Of a stretch of DNA of 64,000 nt, positions 20,460-29,251 are shown piece after piece (positions within the stretch are counted from its first letter, which is position 1; the number at the start of each line of letters is the position of its first letter). Below the pieces are notes generated by a model, which saw nothing but the letters and a program-made list of their open reading frames with translations, had not been told where the DNA came from and made no database searches. Made by a program: the position numbers and the translations under genes. Origin of the DNA: Planosporangium thailandense (GTDB lineage Bacteria; Actinomycetota; Actinomycetes; Mycobacteriales; Micromonosporaceae); assembly GCF_011947195.1 (NCBI RefSeq), contig NZ_JAATVY010000002.1:248001-312000 (forward strand), read 5' to 3'.

Positions 20460-21080
20460 ATGGCGGACGCGGCCGCGCCGGTGGAGCCGGAGCGGCGGCC
20501 GGCCGTTGTGACGGCCGCGTGCTGGATGCTCTACCTGGCTGCCGCCGGCCAACTGCTCCTGGCGATCATCATGTTCAGCCACCTGGGGGCTACCAGGCAG
20601 GCGTACACGAAGGTGCTCGCCGACACGCCCGTGAAAGGCGCCACGGACGTGTCCGTGGCGATCATCGCTGCCAACGCGGCGGTAAACCTCGTCTTCGCGA
20701 TCGGATACGTCGTGGTGGCGATTCTCGACGGCCGGGGCAGGAATCCGGCCCGCATCGTCACCTGGGTCATCGCCGGTCTCGCCATCTGCATGTCGTGCTG
20801 CGGCCTCGCGTCGACCGCCATCGCCCTGAGCGGCCTCGGTGACAACGGCGCCAACGGCGCCCCGTCCGCGCAGGACATCCAGCGGGCGCTCAGAGCGGCG
20901 CTTCCCGGTTGGTACGAGCCCGTCATCACCACGATCCAGGTGGTTTCGCTCGCCGCGCTCGTGGTGGCGGTCGTGCTGCTCGCCCTGCCCGCGGCCAACC
21001 AGTTCTTCCGCAGGAAGCCCGCGGCCGGGTGGGAGCCGCCCGTTCCGGCCACCCCGCCGGTGCCGCCACCGACCGCCTGA
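20460..21080 (+). CDS. Four-helix membrane protein, paralogue of the preceding gene
   Basis: A 206-residue protein with a short Ala/Pro start, four transmembrane segments (about 19-40, 66-90, 99-120 with CMSCCGLAS, 156-180) and a short proline-rich tail. Spacing of helices, the Cys-rich third helix and the LPAANQFFRRKP motif after helix 4 parallel the upstream gene. The ATG at 20460 has GGGAGGAG upstream. It resembles uncharacterised actinobacterial membrane proteins; the role is unknown. It is probably cotranscribed with 19571-20380 (79 nt apart). Confidence 0.75.
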   Translation: MADAAAPVEPERRPAVVTAACWMLYLAAAGQLLLAIIMFSHLGATRQAYTKVLADTPVKGATDVSVAIIAANAAVNLVFAIGYVVVAILDGRGRNPARIVTWVIAGLAICMSCCGLASTAIALSGLGDNGANGAPSAQDIQRALRAALPGWYEPVITTIQVVSLAALVVAVVLLALPAANQFFRRKPAAGWEPPVPATPPVPPPTA

Positions 21081-21149
21081 CCCTCGACCGGGGCGGATCA
21101 CCGGCCGAACGCTGTACATCAACTCCGCTGGACGTAAAGGGAGGCACCG

Positions 21150-21926
21150 TTGACCAAGACCGCTCTGGTCACGGGCGCCACCGCGGGCATCGGCGCTGCC
21201 TTCGCGCGTCGGCTGGCCGTGGAGGGGTACGACCTGGTGCTGGTCGCTCGCGACGAGGCGCGGCTGGCCGCGTTCGGCGCGGAGCTCACCGAACGCCACG
21301 GCGTCACGACGGCGTCGCTGGCGGCCGATCTGGCCACCGCCGAGGGGTGCGAGCGGGTCGAGGCCCGGCTCGGCCAGCGGGACGCGCCGGTGGACATGGT
21401 GGTCAACAATGCCGGCATCAGTCTCAACACGCCGTTTCTGAACTCGACCGTGGAGGGTGAGGAGCGGCTGCTGCATCTCAACGTGCACGCCGTCATGCGG
21501 CTCACCCTGGCGGCGCTGCCGGGCATGGTGGAGCGCCGCCGAGGTGAGATCATCAACGTCTCGTCGGTCGCCGGGTTCGGTACCCCCATGCCCGGCTCGA
21601 CCTACTCGGCGAGCAAGGCCTGGGTGACGAACTTCAGCCAGTCGATCGCGGAGTCGGTCCGGTCGTCTCGGGTTCGGGTGATGGCGCTGTGCCCGGGATA
21701 CACCCGCACCGAGTTTCATGACCGTGCCGGTATAAACATGTCGAGGATGCCCGGGTGGCTCTGGCTCACCCCGGAGGAGGTCGTCCGCGACGGCTTGCGC
21801 GATCTTCGCCGTGGAAAGAACGTGAGCGTACCGGACTGGAAGTACAAGGTTGCGGTCTTCGGTATGCGCCATCTCCCCCAGCGCTTGGTGCAAACCGTGT
21901 CAAAAGATGCGCGTGGTAGGGACTGA
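21150..21926 (+). CDS. Short-chain dehydrogenase/reductase (SDR family)
   Basis: A 258-residue classical SDR. It has the cofactor motif TGATAGIG near the N-terminus, NNAG, catalytic Ser in INVSSVAG and the YSASK active site, so the fold and NAD(P)-dependent oxidoreductase activity are clear. The start is a TTG (21150) with AAAGGGAGG upstream; no ATG or GTG fits better. The family covers many ketoreductases and the substrate cannot be assigned. It ends 260 bases before pyrE, across a markedly AT-richer stretch. Confidence 0.88.
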   Translation: MTKTALVTGATAGIGAAFARRLAVEGYDLVLVARDEARLAAFGAELTERHGVTTASLAADLATAEGCERVEARLGQRDAPVDMVVNNAGISLNTPFLNSTVEGEERLLHLNVHAVMRLTLAALPGMVERRRGEIINVSSVAGFGTPMPGSTYSASKAWVTNFSQSIAESVRSSRVRVMALCPGYTRTEFHDRAGINMSRMPGWLWLTPEEVVRDGLRDLRRGKNVSVPDWKYKVAVFGMRHLPQRLVQTVSKDARGRD

Positions 21927-22187
21927 CGGCCCTTGTGGTCCCGCGCTGTTGCAGGTCGGACGCATTTCAACCAATAATATTTCGGATATATCGGGCGTAT
22001 CTAGCAGTCGATCGCCCGGGACGGGCACAAAACGGGATAAAGCGACAAACATCACAACGACGGACATGAGTAGGCGGCGTGTCGCGCGCGCTGTGGTGGC
22101 CCGGACTGTCCCCAACTGGAAGAATGTGACTGCCGGAATAAGTGGGGCGTTGGGTCCGTCGACGGTGTGACCAGTACGCTTTTCAAC
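21927..22187. other. AT-enriched intergenic region upstream of pyrE
   Basis: No supported ORF. The middle (about 21960-22080) is strikingly richer in A and T than the rest of the window, with runs such as AACCAATAATATTTCGGATA and ACAAAACGGGATAAAGCGAC. It presumably holds the pyrE promoter; AT-rich patches in GC-rich actinobacterial chromosomes are also typical Lsr2 targets. No pyrimidine-attenuator hairpin is obvious. Confidence 0.5.
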
Positions 22188-22727
22188 ATGACCGAACGTG
22201 ACGACCTCGGTAAACTCATCACTGAACTGGCTGTGGTAACCGGCCGTGTGACGTTGTCTTCGGGTGCCGAAGCGGATTTCTATGTGGACCTGCGGCGGAT
22301 CACCCTTCATCACGCTGCCGCACCGCTAGTTGGACGAGTGATGCTCGATCTCGTCGCAGATTGGGAGTTTGACGTCGTGGGCGGGCTGACATTGGGGGCG
22401 GACCCGATCGCCACGGCTATGTTGCACGCGGCCGCCATGCGTGGCCGGGCGGTGGACGCGTGTGTTGTGCGCAAGGCTGAGAAGGTCCATGGCTTGCAAA
22501 GGCGGATCGAGGGCCCGGACGTGGCGGGTCGTCGGGTGCTCGTCGTCGAAGACACCTCTACCACTGGAAAGAGTGCCTTGACAGCGGTGGAGGCGTTGCG
22601 GCAGGCGGGAGCAGAGGTGGTGGGCGTGGCGGTGATCGTGGATCGCGGAGCGGGGGATCTCGTCCGATCCGCGGGGCTGAACTACCGCTCAGTATTCTCG
22701 CTGACCGACCTCGGCCTTGCGGTCTGA
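22188..22727 (+). CDS. pyrE: Orotate phosphoribosyltransferase
   Basis: A 179-residue type I phosphoribosyltransferase that makes OMP from orotate and PRPP in de novo pyrimidine synthesis. The PRPP-binding signature VLVVEDTSTTGKS and the SSGAEADFYVDLRRIT start region are clear. I take the ATG at 22188 (MTERDDLGK); an in-frame GTG 7 codons upstream is possible and neither has a ribosome binding site, so a leaderless mRNA is plausible. Codons are visibly less GC-rich than in neighbours (TTG, GTA, CTA, TCT, AAA). The gene is separate from other pyr genes, as is common in actinobacteria. Confidence 0.95.
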   Translation: MTERDDLGKLITELAVVTGRVTLSSGAEADFYVDLRRITLHHAAAPLVGRVMLDLVADWEFDVVGGLTLGADPIATAMLHAAAMRGRAVDACVVRKAEKVHGLQRRIEGPDVAGRRVLVVEDTSTTGKSALTAVEALRQAGAEVVGVAVIVDRGAGDLVRSAGLNYRSVFSLTDLGLAV

Positions 22728-22792
22728 AAAATTGTCGATTCGGATCTGCGATATGCAGGCGGGTCGATGCTGTTGGTGGAAGGATGGATTTC

Positions 22793-23164
22793 GTGGGAAC
22801 TGCGCTGGCCGATGTGACAATGCCTCAGATTTCGCCGCTTGCCGGCGAACCGATCGACCGTGCTGACGCGGAGCGCCTCGCAGGGGTGCTCAAGGCGCTC
22901 GCCGACCCGGCCCGACTCAGGCTCCTGAGCCTGATCCAGTCGGCCCCGGAGGGTGAGGCCTGCGTCTGCGACTTGACCGCGCCGCTGGGCCTGTCCCAGC
23001 CGACGGTCAGTCATCACCTCCGCATCCTGACCGAGGCTGGACTGCTCGAGCGGGAGAAGCGGGGCGTGTGGGCGTTCTACCGGATCGTGCCGAGCGCGAT
23101 CGGGACTATCGCCGACCTGCTGACCCCGCCGCGTAAGCGCGCCACCAAGAAGGCGCCGCGCTGA
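22793..23164 (+). CDS. ArsR/SmtB-family transcriptional regulator
   Basis: A 123-residue winged-helix repressor. It contains the DNA-recognition helix LSQPTVSHHLRILTEAGLLE and, just before it, ACVCDLT, the Cys-Val-Cys pair at the alpha-3 metal site of arsenic/cadmium sensors of this family. The tail is Lys/Arg-rich. GTG at 22793 is preferred since GGAAGGA lies 8 nt upstream; the ATG 3 codons earlier sits directly against it. No arsenical pump or metal transporter gene is adjacent, so the regulated genes are unknown. Confidence 0.88.
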   Translation: MGTALADVTMPQISPLAGEPIDRADAERLAGVLKALADPARLRLLSLIQSAPEGEACVCDLTAPLGLSQPTVSHHLRILTEAGLLEREKRGVWAFYRIVPSAIGTIADLLTPPRKRATKKAPR

Positions 23165-23296
23165 ATGAGTGCAAACCCTGTCGCGTGAGGCGGCGGGGGT
23201 GAATTAAAGCGATGGAGATCCGCGCGACCAGCTCACTCATGTGGGGAGCGAGGTGGTACGCGCGGGTCTCGTCGTCGGTTCCGGGGGGGAACCTTC

Positions 23297-23461
23297 GTGC
23301 TGGCCGACAGCGTCGAGCTTGCCCACAAGCGGGCCGGTACCTGGAAGAGGCGGGCCCGGCTGACGTACCAGGCGCTCGCGCTGGGGCGGGCAGCCGAACT
23401 GCCGGACTGCCCGCCTGAATTCCTTCGCGCCATCGACGCGGGCACCCAGTGCACCGCGTAA
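23297..23461 (+). CDS. Small conserved-looking protein, 54 residues
   Basis: A short reading frame from GTG (23297) to TAA encoding a basic, Ala/Leu-rich protein: VLADSVELAHKRAGTWKRRA, then RLTYQALALGRAAELPDCPP, ending DAGTQCTA. GC-rich third positions and a G-rich ribosome binding site 4-8 nt upstream support it. A small stem (GGTTCC, five G, GGAACC; 23277-23293) would pair out part of that site, suggesting controlled translation. It is convergent with dedA, 9 nt away. The function is unknown and the gene is not certain. Confidence 0.5.
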   Translation: MLADSVELAHKRAGTWKRRARLTYQALALGRAAELPDCPPEFLRAIDAGTQCTA

Positions 23462-23470
23462 CGCCGTCGG

Positions 23471-24223
23471 TCAGACCTCGTCGCGCCGGCTGGCCTGGCT
23501 GACCTGGTCACGCGGGGCGGTCGCCGCGGCCCGGGAGCGGCGCCGGTCGGTGTAGCCCCGGCCCGCCTCGATCATGACCGGGATCGCCGAGATCACCACG
23601 ATCAGCAGCGTGACCGGGATGATGTAGTTGTCGATCTTATTCGGCGGGATGACCTTGATGATCTGCTTGGCCAGGCCCCAGCCGACCAGCAGGATGCCGT
23701 CGGTCCACAGGATGCCGCCGACGACGTTCCAGATGAAGAACGTCCGCGCCGGCATCTCCAGCACGCCGGCGACCGGGTTGAGGAACGTGCGCACGATCGG
23801 GATGAAGCGCGCGAGCACGACCGCCTTTGCCGGGCCGTACTTGTTGAAGTAGTACTCGGCCTTGTCGACATACTCCCGCTTGAACAGCCGCGAGTCGGGC
23901 CGGGCGAACAATCGTCGGCCGTAGCGTGCGCCCAGCCAGTGCCCCACCTGGGCGCCGGCGATGGCACAGATCGGCGTGATCACGAGCATCAGCGGCAGCG
24001 GCAGCGTGAGGCCGACGATGTCTTTTGCAATCGGCGACGAGGCGATCCCGGCCAGGAACAGCAGCGAGTCGCCGGGGAAGAAGAAACCGACCAGCAGGCC
24101 GGTCTCTACGAACATGATCACCCAGACGCCGACGAAGCTGAACGTCTGGAGCAGCCCTTTGGCGTCGAGCGGGTTGAGCGACAGCACGTCGTTCAGAGAG
24201 CGCGTCTTTTCGGCGGTGTCCAC
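23471..24223 (-). CDS. DedA-family membrane protein
   Basis: A DedA/SNARE-associated (VTT fold) membrane protein of about 250 residues. The family signatures are present: GFFFPGDSLLFLAG, then FARPDSRLFKREYVDKAEYY, and the GPAKAVVLARFIPIVRTFLNP motif with its membrane-embedded Arg residues. DedA proteins act in membrane homeostasis, and some flip undecaprenyl phosphate or phospholipids. I place the start at the GTG at 24223 because a TAACGT -10-like element lies 8 nt upstream, pointing to a leaderless transcript; a TTG two codons earlier is the alternative. It lies downstream of the DUF2127 gene on the same strand. Confidence 0.9.
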   Translation of the reverse strand: MDTAEKTRSLNDVLSLNPLDAKGLLQTFSFVGVWVIMFVETGLLVGFFFPGDSLLFLAGIASSPIAKDIVGLTLPLPLMLVITPICAIAGAQVGHWLGARYGRRLFARPDSRLFKREYVDKAEYYFNKYGPAKAVVLARFIPIVRTFLNPVAGVLEMPARTFFIWNVVGGILWTDGILLVGWGLAKQIIKVIPPNKIDNYIIPVTLLIVVISAIPVMIEAGRGYTDRRRSRAAATAPRDQVSQASRRDEV

Positions 24224-24246
24224 GGCCAATCACGTTACATGTCGGG

Positions 24247-25074
24247 TCACCGGCGGGCGTTGTCACGCAGCGCACCACCGGGCTCCCCGGCGCGGACCGT
24301 GCCCGGCCGGCGGGTGATCGCGCCGCCACCGGCCGCCGTCTCGACCTCGAGCAGGCTCACCTCGTGGCGTTCGGCCTCGTAGGCGGCATGGCCACCGCGC
24401 AGCCCGAACAGCCGCTTGCTGAGCGCGATGTAGAGCACTGCCACAATGTTGATCACGAGCGCCCCGACCCGCAGCCCGGTGACCTTCTCCGTCAGCTCGT
24501 ACACCTCGATCGGGATGCCCAGCGCCGTGGCGACCACGGCGAAGTACTCGCCCCACCGCTTGAGCAGCCACAGGCCGGTCGCCTCGATCAACTGCAGCAC
24601 ACCGTAGACGGCCAGACCGACGGCCAACCACAGCAGCGTGTTCGACCGGGCCTCGATCACCGTGCGGATCGTGTGTACGAGCGACGAGTCGTCGAGGTTG
24701 TACCCGATCTTGTCGGCGATCGGTCGGATCAGTGGCAGATCCTCGTTGAAGGCCAGCTGGACGGCGTCGCGGTGGGATCGGAAGCGGAAGAGCCCGTACG
24801 CGCCCAGGAGCACCAGCAGCGCCCGCACCCCGCGCTCGACCGCCAGCAGTCGCAGGATGATCGCGTCGCGCAGGGCGCGCCCGCGTATCACGATCGGGGC
24901 GTCGTCGGCAGGTCCCTCCCCCGTCGGCTCGCCCACGAAGAAGCCGCCGCAGCGCAGGCAGCGCCAGGCCTCCCCGGCGGGGGTCTCCACCCGCAGCCGG
25001 GCCCGTAGCTCCTCCTCGGTCGGCGCGTACATGACGTGGCCGCGCCGGCCGCACACCCGCAGGTTCCAGTCCAC
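24247..25074 (-). CDS. DUF2127 membrane protein with N-terminal zinc ribbon
   Basis: A 275-residue protein. Its N-terminus has two Cys pairs or singles (CGRRGHVMYAP, WRCLRCGGFF) suggesting a zinc ribbon. The middle and C-terminal parts carry about four hydrophobic segments (ALLVLLGAYGLF, LLWLAVGLAVYGVLQLIEATGL, YFAVVATALGIPIEVYEL, VINIVAVLYIALSKRLFGL) typical of DUF2127. The GTG start gives VDWNLRVCGRRGH. It is 17 nt upstream of dedA on the same strand, so a shared transcript is likely. No biochemical function is established for the family. Confidence 0.8.
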   Translation of the reverse strand: MDWNLRVCGRRGHVMYAPTEEELRARLRVETPAGEAWRCLRCGGFFVGEPTGEGPADDAPIVIRGRALRDAIILRLLAVERGVRALLVLLGAYGLFRFRSHRDAVQLAFNEDLPLIRPIADKIGYNLDDSSLVHTIRTVIEARSNTLLWLAVGLAVYGVLQLIEATGLWLLKRWGEYFAVVATALGIPIEVYELTEKVTGLRVGALVINIVAVLYIALSKRLFGLRGGHAAYEAERHEVSLLEVETAAGGGAITRRPGTVRAGEPGGALRDNARR

Positions 25075-25153
25075 GCCGTCACGCTACAACCGCAGGTCGA
25101 CGCCGCTCGTCATTCGTGGCCGCCACCCTCGCGCGCGGCATAGCGTGGAACCC

Positions 25154-26278
25154 GTGACGGCGGACACGCTCAGCCTGGACGACCCGTACACGGTGCCCAC
25201 CGCGTACTGGCACCGGTTGCCGGACGGTCGGGTGCAGTGCGACGTGTGCCCGCGGGCCTGCAAGCTGCACGAAGGCCAGCGTGGGCTGTGCTTCGTGCGC
25301 GGGCGGGTCGACGACCGGGTGGTGCTCGCCAGCTACGGCCGCTCGTCGGGCTTCTGCGTCGATCCGATCGAGAAGAAGCCGCTCAACCACTTCCTGCCCG
25401 GCTCGTCGGTGCTCTCGTTCGGCACCGCCGGCTGCAATCTCGCCTGCCGTTTCTGTCAGAACTGGGACATCTCCAAGTCCCGTGAGATCGACACGCTGTC
25501 GGCCGCGGCCTCGCCGGAGCTGCTCGCGGTCACGGCCGGGCGGCTCGGCTGCCGCAGCGTCGCGTTCACCTACAACGATCCGGTGATCTTCATGGAGTAC
25601 GCGATGGACGTCGCGGACGCCTGCCGGGAGCGCGGGATCGGGGCCGTCGCGGTCAGCGCCGGGTACATGAACCCGGGCCCGCGGGCCGAGTTCTACCGTC
25701 ACATGGACGCAGCCAACATCGACCTCAAGGCGTTCACCGAGACGTTCTACTCCAAGATCACATTCTCGAAGCTGTCGGTCGTGCTGGAGACGCTGGAGCA
25801 CCTGCGCGACACCGACGTGTGGTTCGAGATCACGACACTGCTCATCCCCGACCACAACGACTCCGACGCCGAGATCGCGGCCGAGTGCGCCTGGCTCGCC
25901 GAACATCTCGGTCCGGACGTACCGCTGCACTTCACGGCGTTCCACCCGGACTTCAAGATGCGGGACGTGCCGCGCACGCCGCCGGCCACGCTGAGCCGGG
26001 CCCGACGGATCGCCCGCGAACACGGGCTGCGCTACGTCTACACCGGCAACGTGCATGATCCCGCCGGCCAGACCACCACCTGCCCCGGATGCGACGAGCC
26101 GGTGATCGTCCGAGACTGGTACGCCATCGACGACTACCGGCTGACCGCCGACGGGCGCTGCGCCACCTGCGGCACGTCACTTCCAGGTCGCTTCGACGGG
26201 CCGGTGGGCGGCTGGGGACCCCGTCGGCTGGGGATCCGGCTGGCGGATCCCGGCGACGCGCCGCGTTCTGGACAATGA
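25154..26278 (+). CDS. AmmeMemoRadiSam-type radical SAM enzyme (AmrS-like)
   Basis: A 374-residue radical SAM protein. A Cys-rich start (CDVCPRACKLHEGQRGLC, near residue 30) precedes the cluster motif GCNLACRFCQNW (near 93-101), the pattern of the AmmeMemoRadiSam radical SAM subunit and pyruvate-formate-lyase-activating-enzyme relatives. A C-terminal Cys pair region (CPGCDEP, CATCGTSL) adds a second possible metal site. The reaction is unknown for the family. GTG at 25154 sits 7 nt after a TAGCGT -10-like element, suggesting a leaderless start; a GTG three codons earlier is an alternative. The AMMECR1 and MEMO partner genes are absent nearby. The next gene follows after 4 nt. Confidence 0.87.
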   Translation: MTADTLSLDDPYTVPTAYWHRLPDGRVQCDVCPRACKLHEGQRGLCFVRGRVDDRVVLASYGRSSGFCVDPIEKKPLNHFLPGSSVLSFGTAGCNLACRFCQNWDISKSREIDTLSAAASPELLAVTAGRLGCRSVAFTYNDPVIFMEYAMDVADACRERGIGAVAVSAGYMNPGPRAEFYRHMDAANIDLKAFTETFYSKITFSKLSVVLETLEHLRDTDVWFEITTLLIPDHNDSDAEIAAECAWLAEHLGPDVPLHFTAFHPDFKMRDVPRTPPATLSRARRIAREHGLRYVYTGNVHDPAGQTTTCPGCDEPVIVRDWYAIDDYRLTADGRCATCGTSLPGRFDGPVGGWGPRRLGIRLADPGDAPRSGQ

Positions 26279-26282
26279 ACGG

Positions 26283-27662
26283 ATGGCCCGACGACTCGTC
26301 GTGATCGGTGGCAACGCCGCCGGCATGTCCGCCGCCTCCCAGGCCCGCCGCCGGCGCAGCCGCGACGACCTCGAGATCGTCGTGTTCGAGCGCGGCCACT
26401 TCACCTCGTACTCCAGCTGCGGCATCCCGTACTGGGTGGGTGACCTCGTCGACGGCCCCGACCGGCTCGTGGCCCGGACCCCCGAGACGTTCCGGGACGA
26501 GTACGCCATGGACGTCCGGCTGTGTCACGAGGTCGTCGCGATCGACCTGGCGCACCGGCACGTCGTCGCGCGTCACACAGCCGGCGGCGAGCCGGTACGC
26601 GAACGGTTCGACGATCTCGTGTACGCGCCGGGCGCCCGGCCGGTGCGCCCGGACTGGGCCGGCGGCGGCCCGGAGGGGGTCTTCGGCGTGCAGACCCTCG
26701 ACGACGCCGCCGCGCTGATGGCGTGGCTGGACGCCGGGCCGGCGCCGCGGCGCGCGGTCGTCGTCGGCGCCGGCTACATCGGCGTGGAGATGGCCGAGGC
26801 GCTGGTCCGCCGGGGGCTTGCGGTGACCATCGTCGAGCGCGGCCCGCAGCCGATGGCCACGGTCGACCCCGACATGGGATCGCTGGTACGGGAGGCGATC
26901 CGCGCCATGGGCATCGAGGTGCGTACCGGCGTGACGGTGACCGGGCTGAAGGACTCCGACGGCCGGGTGTCGGCCGTGGTCACCGACACGGGTGAATTTC
27001 CGGCCGACGTCGTGGTCCTGGGGCTGGGCGTACGCCCCGACGCCGACCTCGCGCGCGCCGCCGGCCTGCCGGTCGGCCGTACCGGAGGAGTCGTCACCGA
27101 CCTGCGCATGCGCGTGGCTGACGGGGTGTGGGCGGCCGGCGACTGCGTCGAGACGGTGCACCGGGTCAGCGGTCAGCCGGTGTACGTGCCGCTGGGGACC
27201 CACGCCAACAAGCAGGGCCGGGTCGCGGGCATCAACATCGGCGGCGGGTACGCCACGTTCCCCGGCGTGGTCGGGACGGCCGTCACGAAGGTCTGTGAGC
27301 TGGAGGTCGGGCGTACCGGGCTGCTGGAGCTCGACGCCACGGCGGCCGGGTACGAGTTCGTGACGGCGGTGGTGCGCTCGACCAGCCGGGCCGGTTACTA
27401 CCCGGGCGCGGCGGAGATGACGATCAAGCTGATCGCGGAGCGGGGTACCGGCCTGTTGCTGGGCGCGCAGATCGTGGGCCGGTCCGAGGCGGCCAAGCGG
27501 ATCGACGTGCTGGCGACCGCCCTGTGGAACCGGATGACCGTCGACGAGATGACTGCGCTGGACCTCGGTTACGCCCCGCCGTACGCCCCGGTCTGGGATC
27601 CGGTACTGGTGGCGGCGCGGAAAGCCGCCGTGGCGGTGGAACGGGCGGACTACCGGTCGTAG
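26283..27662 (+). CDS. CoA-disulfide-reductase-like FAD/NAD(P)-dependent oxidoreductase
   Basis: A 459-residue flavoprotein with two Rossmann motifs: GGNAAGMSAASQARR at the N-terminus for FAD and GAGYIGVEMAEAL in the middle for NAD(P)H. The redox cysteine Cys46 in YSSCGIPYW corresponds to the single active-site Cys of CoA-disulfide reductases and NADH oxidases/persulfide reductases. A dimerisation domain ends the protein (DLGYAPPYAPVWDPV). It is 4 nt downstream of the radical SAM gene, so the two are probably cotranscribed. Its 3' end overlaps the convergent gene at 27650 by 13 nt. Low-molecular-weight thiol recycling is likely; the natural substrate is uncertain. Confidence 0.85.
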   Translation: MARRLVVIGGNAAGMSAASQARRRRSRDDLEIVVFERGHFTSYSSCGIPYWVGDLVDGPDRLVARTPETFRDEYAMDVRLCHEVVAIDLAHRHVVARHTAGGEPVRERFDDLVYAPGARPVRPDWAGGGPEGVFGVQTLDDAAALMAWLDAGPAPRRAVVVGAGYIGVEMAEALVRRGLAVTIVERGPQPMATVDPDMGSLVREAIRAMGIEVRTGVTVTGLKDSDGRVSAVVTDTGEFPADVVVLGLGVRPDADLARAAGLPVGRTGGVVTDLRMRVADGVWAAGDCVETVHRVSGQPVYVPLGTHANKQGRVAGINIGGGYATFPGVVGTAVTKVCELEVGRTGLLELDATAAGYEFVTAVVRSTSRAGYYPGAAEMTIKLIAERGTGLLLGAQIVGRSEAAKRIDVLATALWNRMTVDEMTALDLGYAPPYAPVWDPVLVAARKAAVAVERADYRS

Positions 27663-27958
27663 TCGTCGTCGAAGTCGACCGTCTGCGCCTGCTCGATCGC
27701 GTCGCCCTCGCTGGTCTCGAACGGCACCCGTGGGCGCTCCGGCTCATGGCTGGGGACGGCGAGCAGCGCCTGCTCGAGCGCGTCGCCCTCACTCGCGTCC
27801 AGGGGCACGCGCGGTCGTTCCGGCAGATCTTCCGCGTGGAAGGGGAGCGTCTGTTCGAACGCGTCCGCCGGAGGCGCTTCGAGGTCGTCCGTCGCCGGCC
27901 GCAGTTCGTCGTCGACGTCGTCCTGCCCGCCCCGGATGTCCTCGCCAGGTTTGGTCAT
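27650..27958 (-). CDS. Acidic 102-residue protein with three DAxEQ repeat units
   Basis: A small, highly acidic and presumably disordered protein. Three degenerate units are visible: PPADAFEQTLPF (29-40), then two longer units each beginning ERPRVP and containing EGDALEQ or EGDAIEQ (47-68 and 74-94). It ends VDFDDDYDR. The ATG at 27956-27958 is preferred over an open extension because AGGGGGAG lies just upstream. Similar small EQ-repeat proteins are widespread and uncharacterised in actinobacteria. It overlaps the end of the convergent oxidoreductase gene. Confidence 0.72.
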   Translation of the reverse strand: MTKPGEDIRGGQDDVDDELRPATDDLEAPPADAFEQTLPFHAEDLPERPRVPLDASEGDALEQALLAVPSHEPERPRVPFETSEGDAIEQAQTVDFDDDYDR

Positions 27959-28160
27959 ATCTCCCCCTGTACCCACACTCGGCGCGGAACGCACCAGGTT
28001 TTCATACCGTACGCACGAGGGTCGGTCCGGCGCTCGGGACGAAGGCCGCGGATGCGATTGCCGGCCCGGCGAGCGCCCGGGGCCGGTGCTGCGGGATACT
28101 CCACCTCGACGAGGACAGCGGGGTCCCCCACGACGGACCTAACAGCCAAGGAGCGCCGCA

Positions 28161-29186
<1,026 letters not shown>

Positions 29187-29196
29187 CGCTTTCTCC

Positions 29197-29248
29197 GCGA
29201 TCTTGGACACCTGGCGGTGTCATAGGCCCGCCAGGTGTCCAAGATCGC
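29197..29248. repeat. Palindromic intergenic repeat, copy B
   Basis: GCGATCTTGGACACCTGGCGG-type arm (29197-29217), loop TGTCATAGGC, and a perfectly complementary arm (29228-29248), a 21-bp stem. Its loop is the reverse complement of copy A's loop, so B is copy A in inverted orientation. The T-A pair of copy A's stem (ACTTGG/CCAAGT) is C-G here (ACCTGG/CCAGGT), a compensatory change that keeps pairing. It lies between the convergent ends of fba and the LOG-family gene. Confidence 0.88.
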
Positions 29249-29251
29249 CGG

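Noticed and set aside
20106-21893. 595-codon open frame opposite a membrane protein and the SDR gene
   Set aside because: Translation is His/Arg/Gly-rich with no recognisable family; the opposite genes have clear topology and motifs.
21900-22313. Possible minus-strand ORF in the AT-rich gap upstream of pyrE
   Set aside because: It overlaps the pyrE start, has no ribosome binding site and no recognisable family; I treat the gap as regulatory.
25154-27662. Anaerobic formate-lyase activating enzyme operon
   Set aside because: The radical SAM motif could suggest PflA, but the Cys pattern, length and absence of a pyruvate formate-lyase gene fit the AmmeMemoRadiSam type better.
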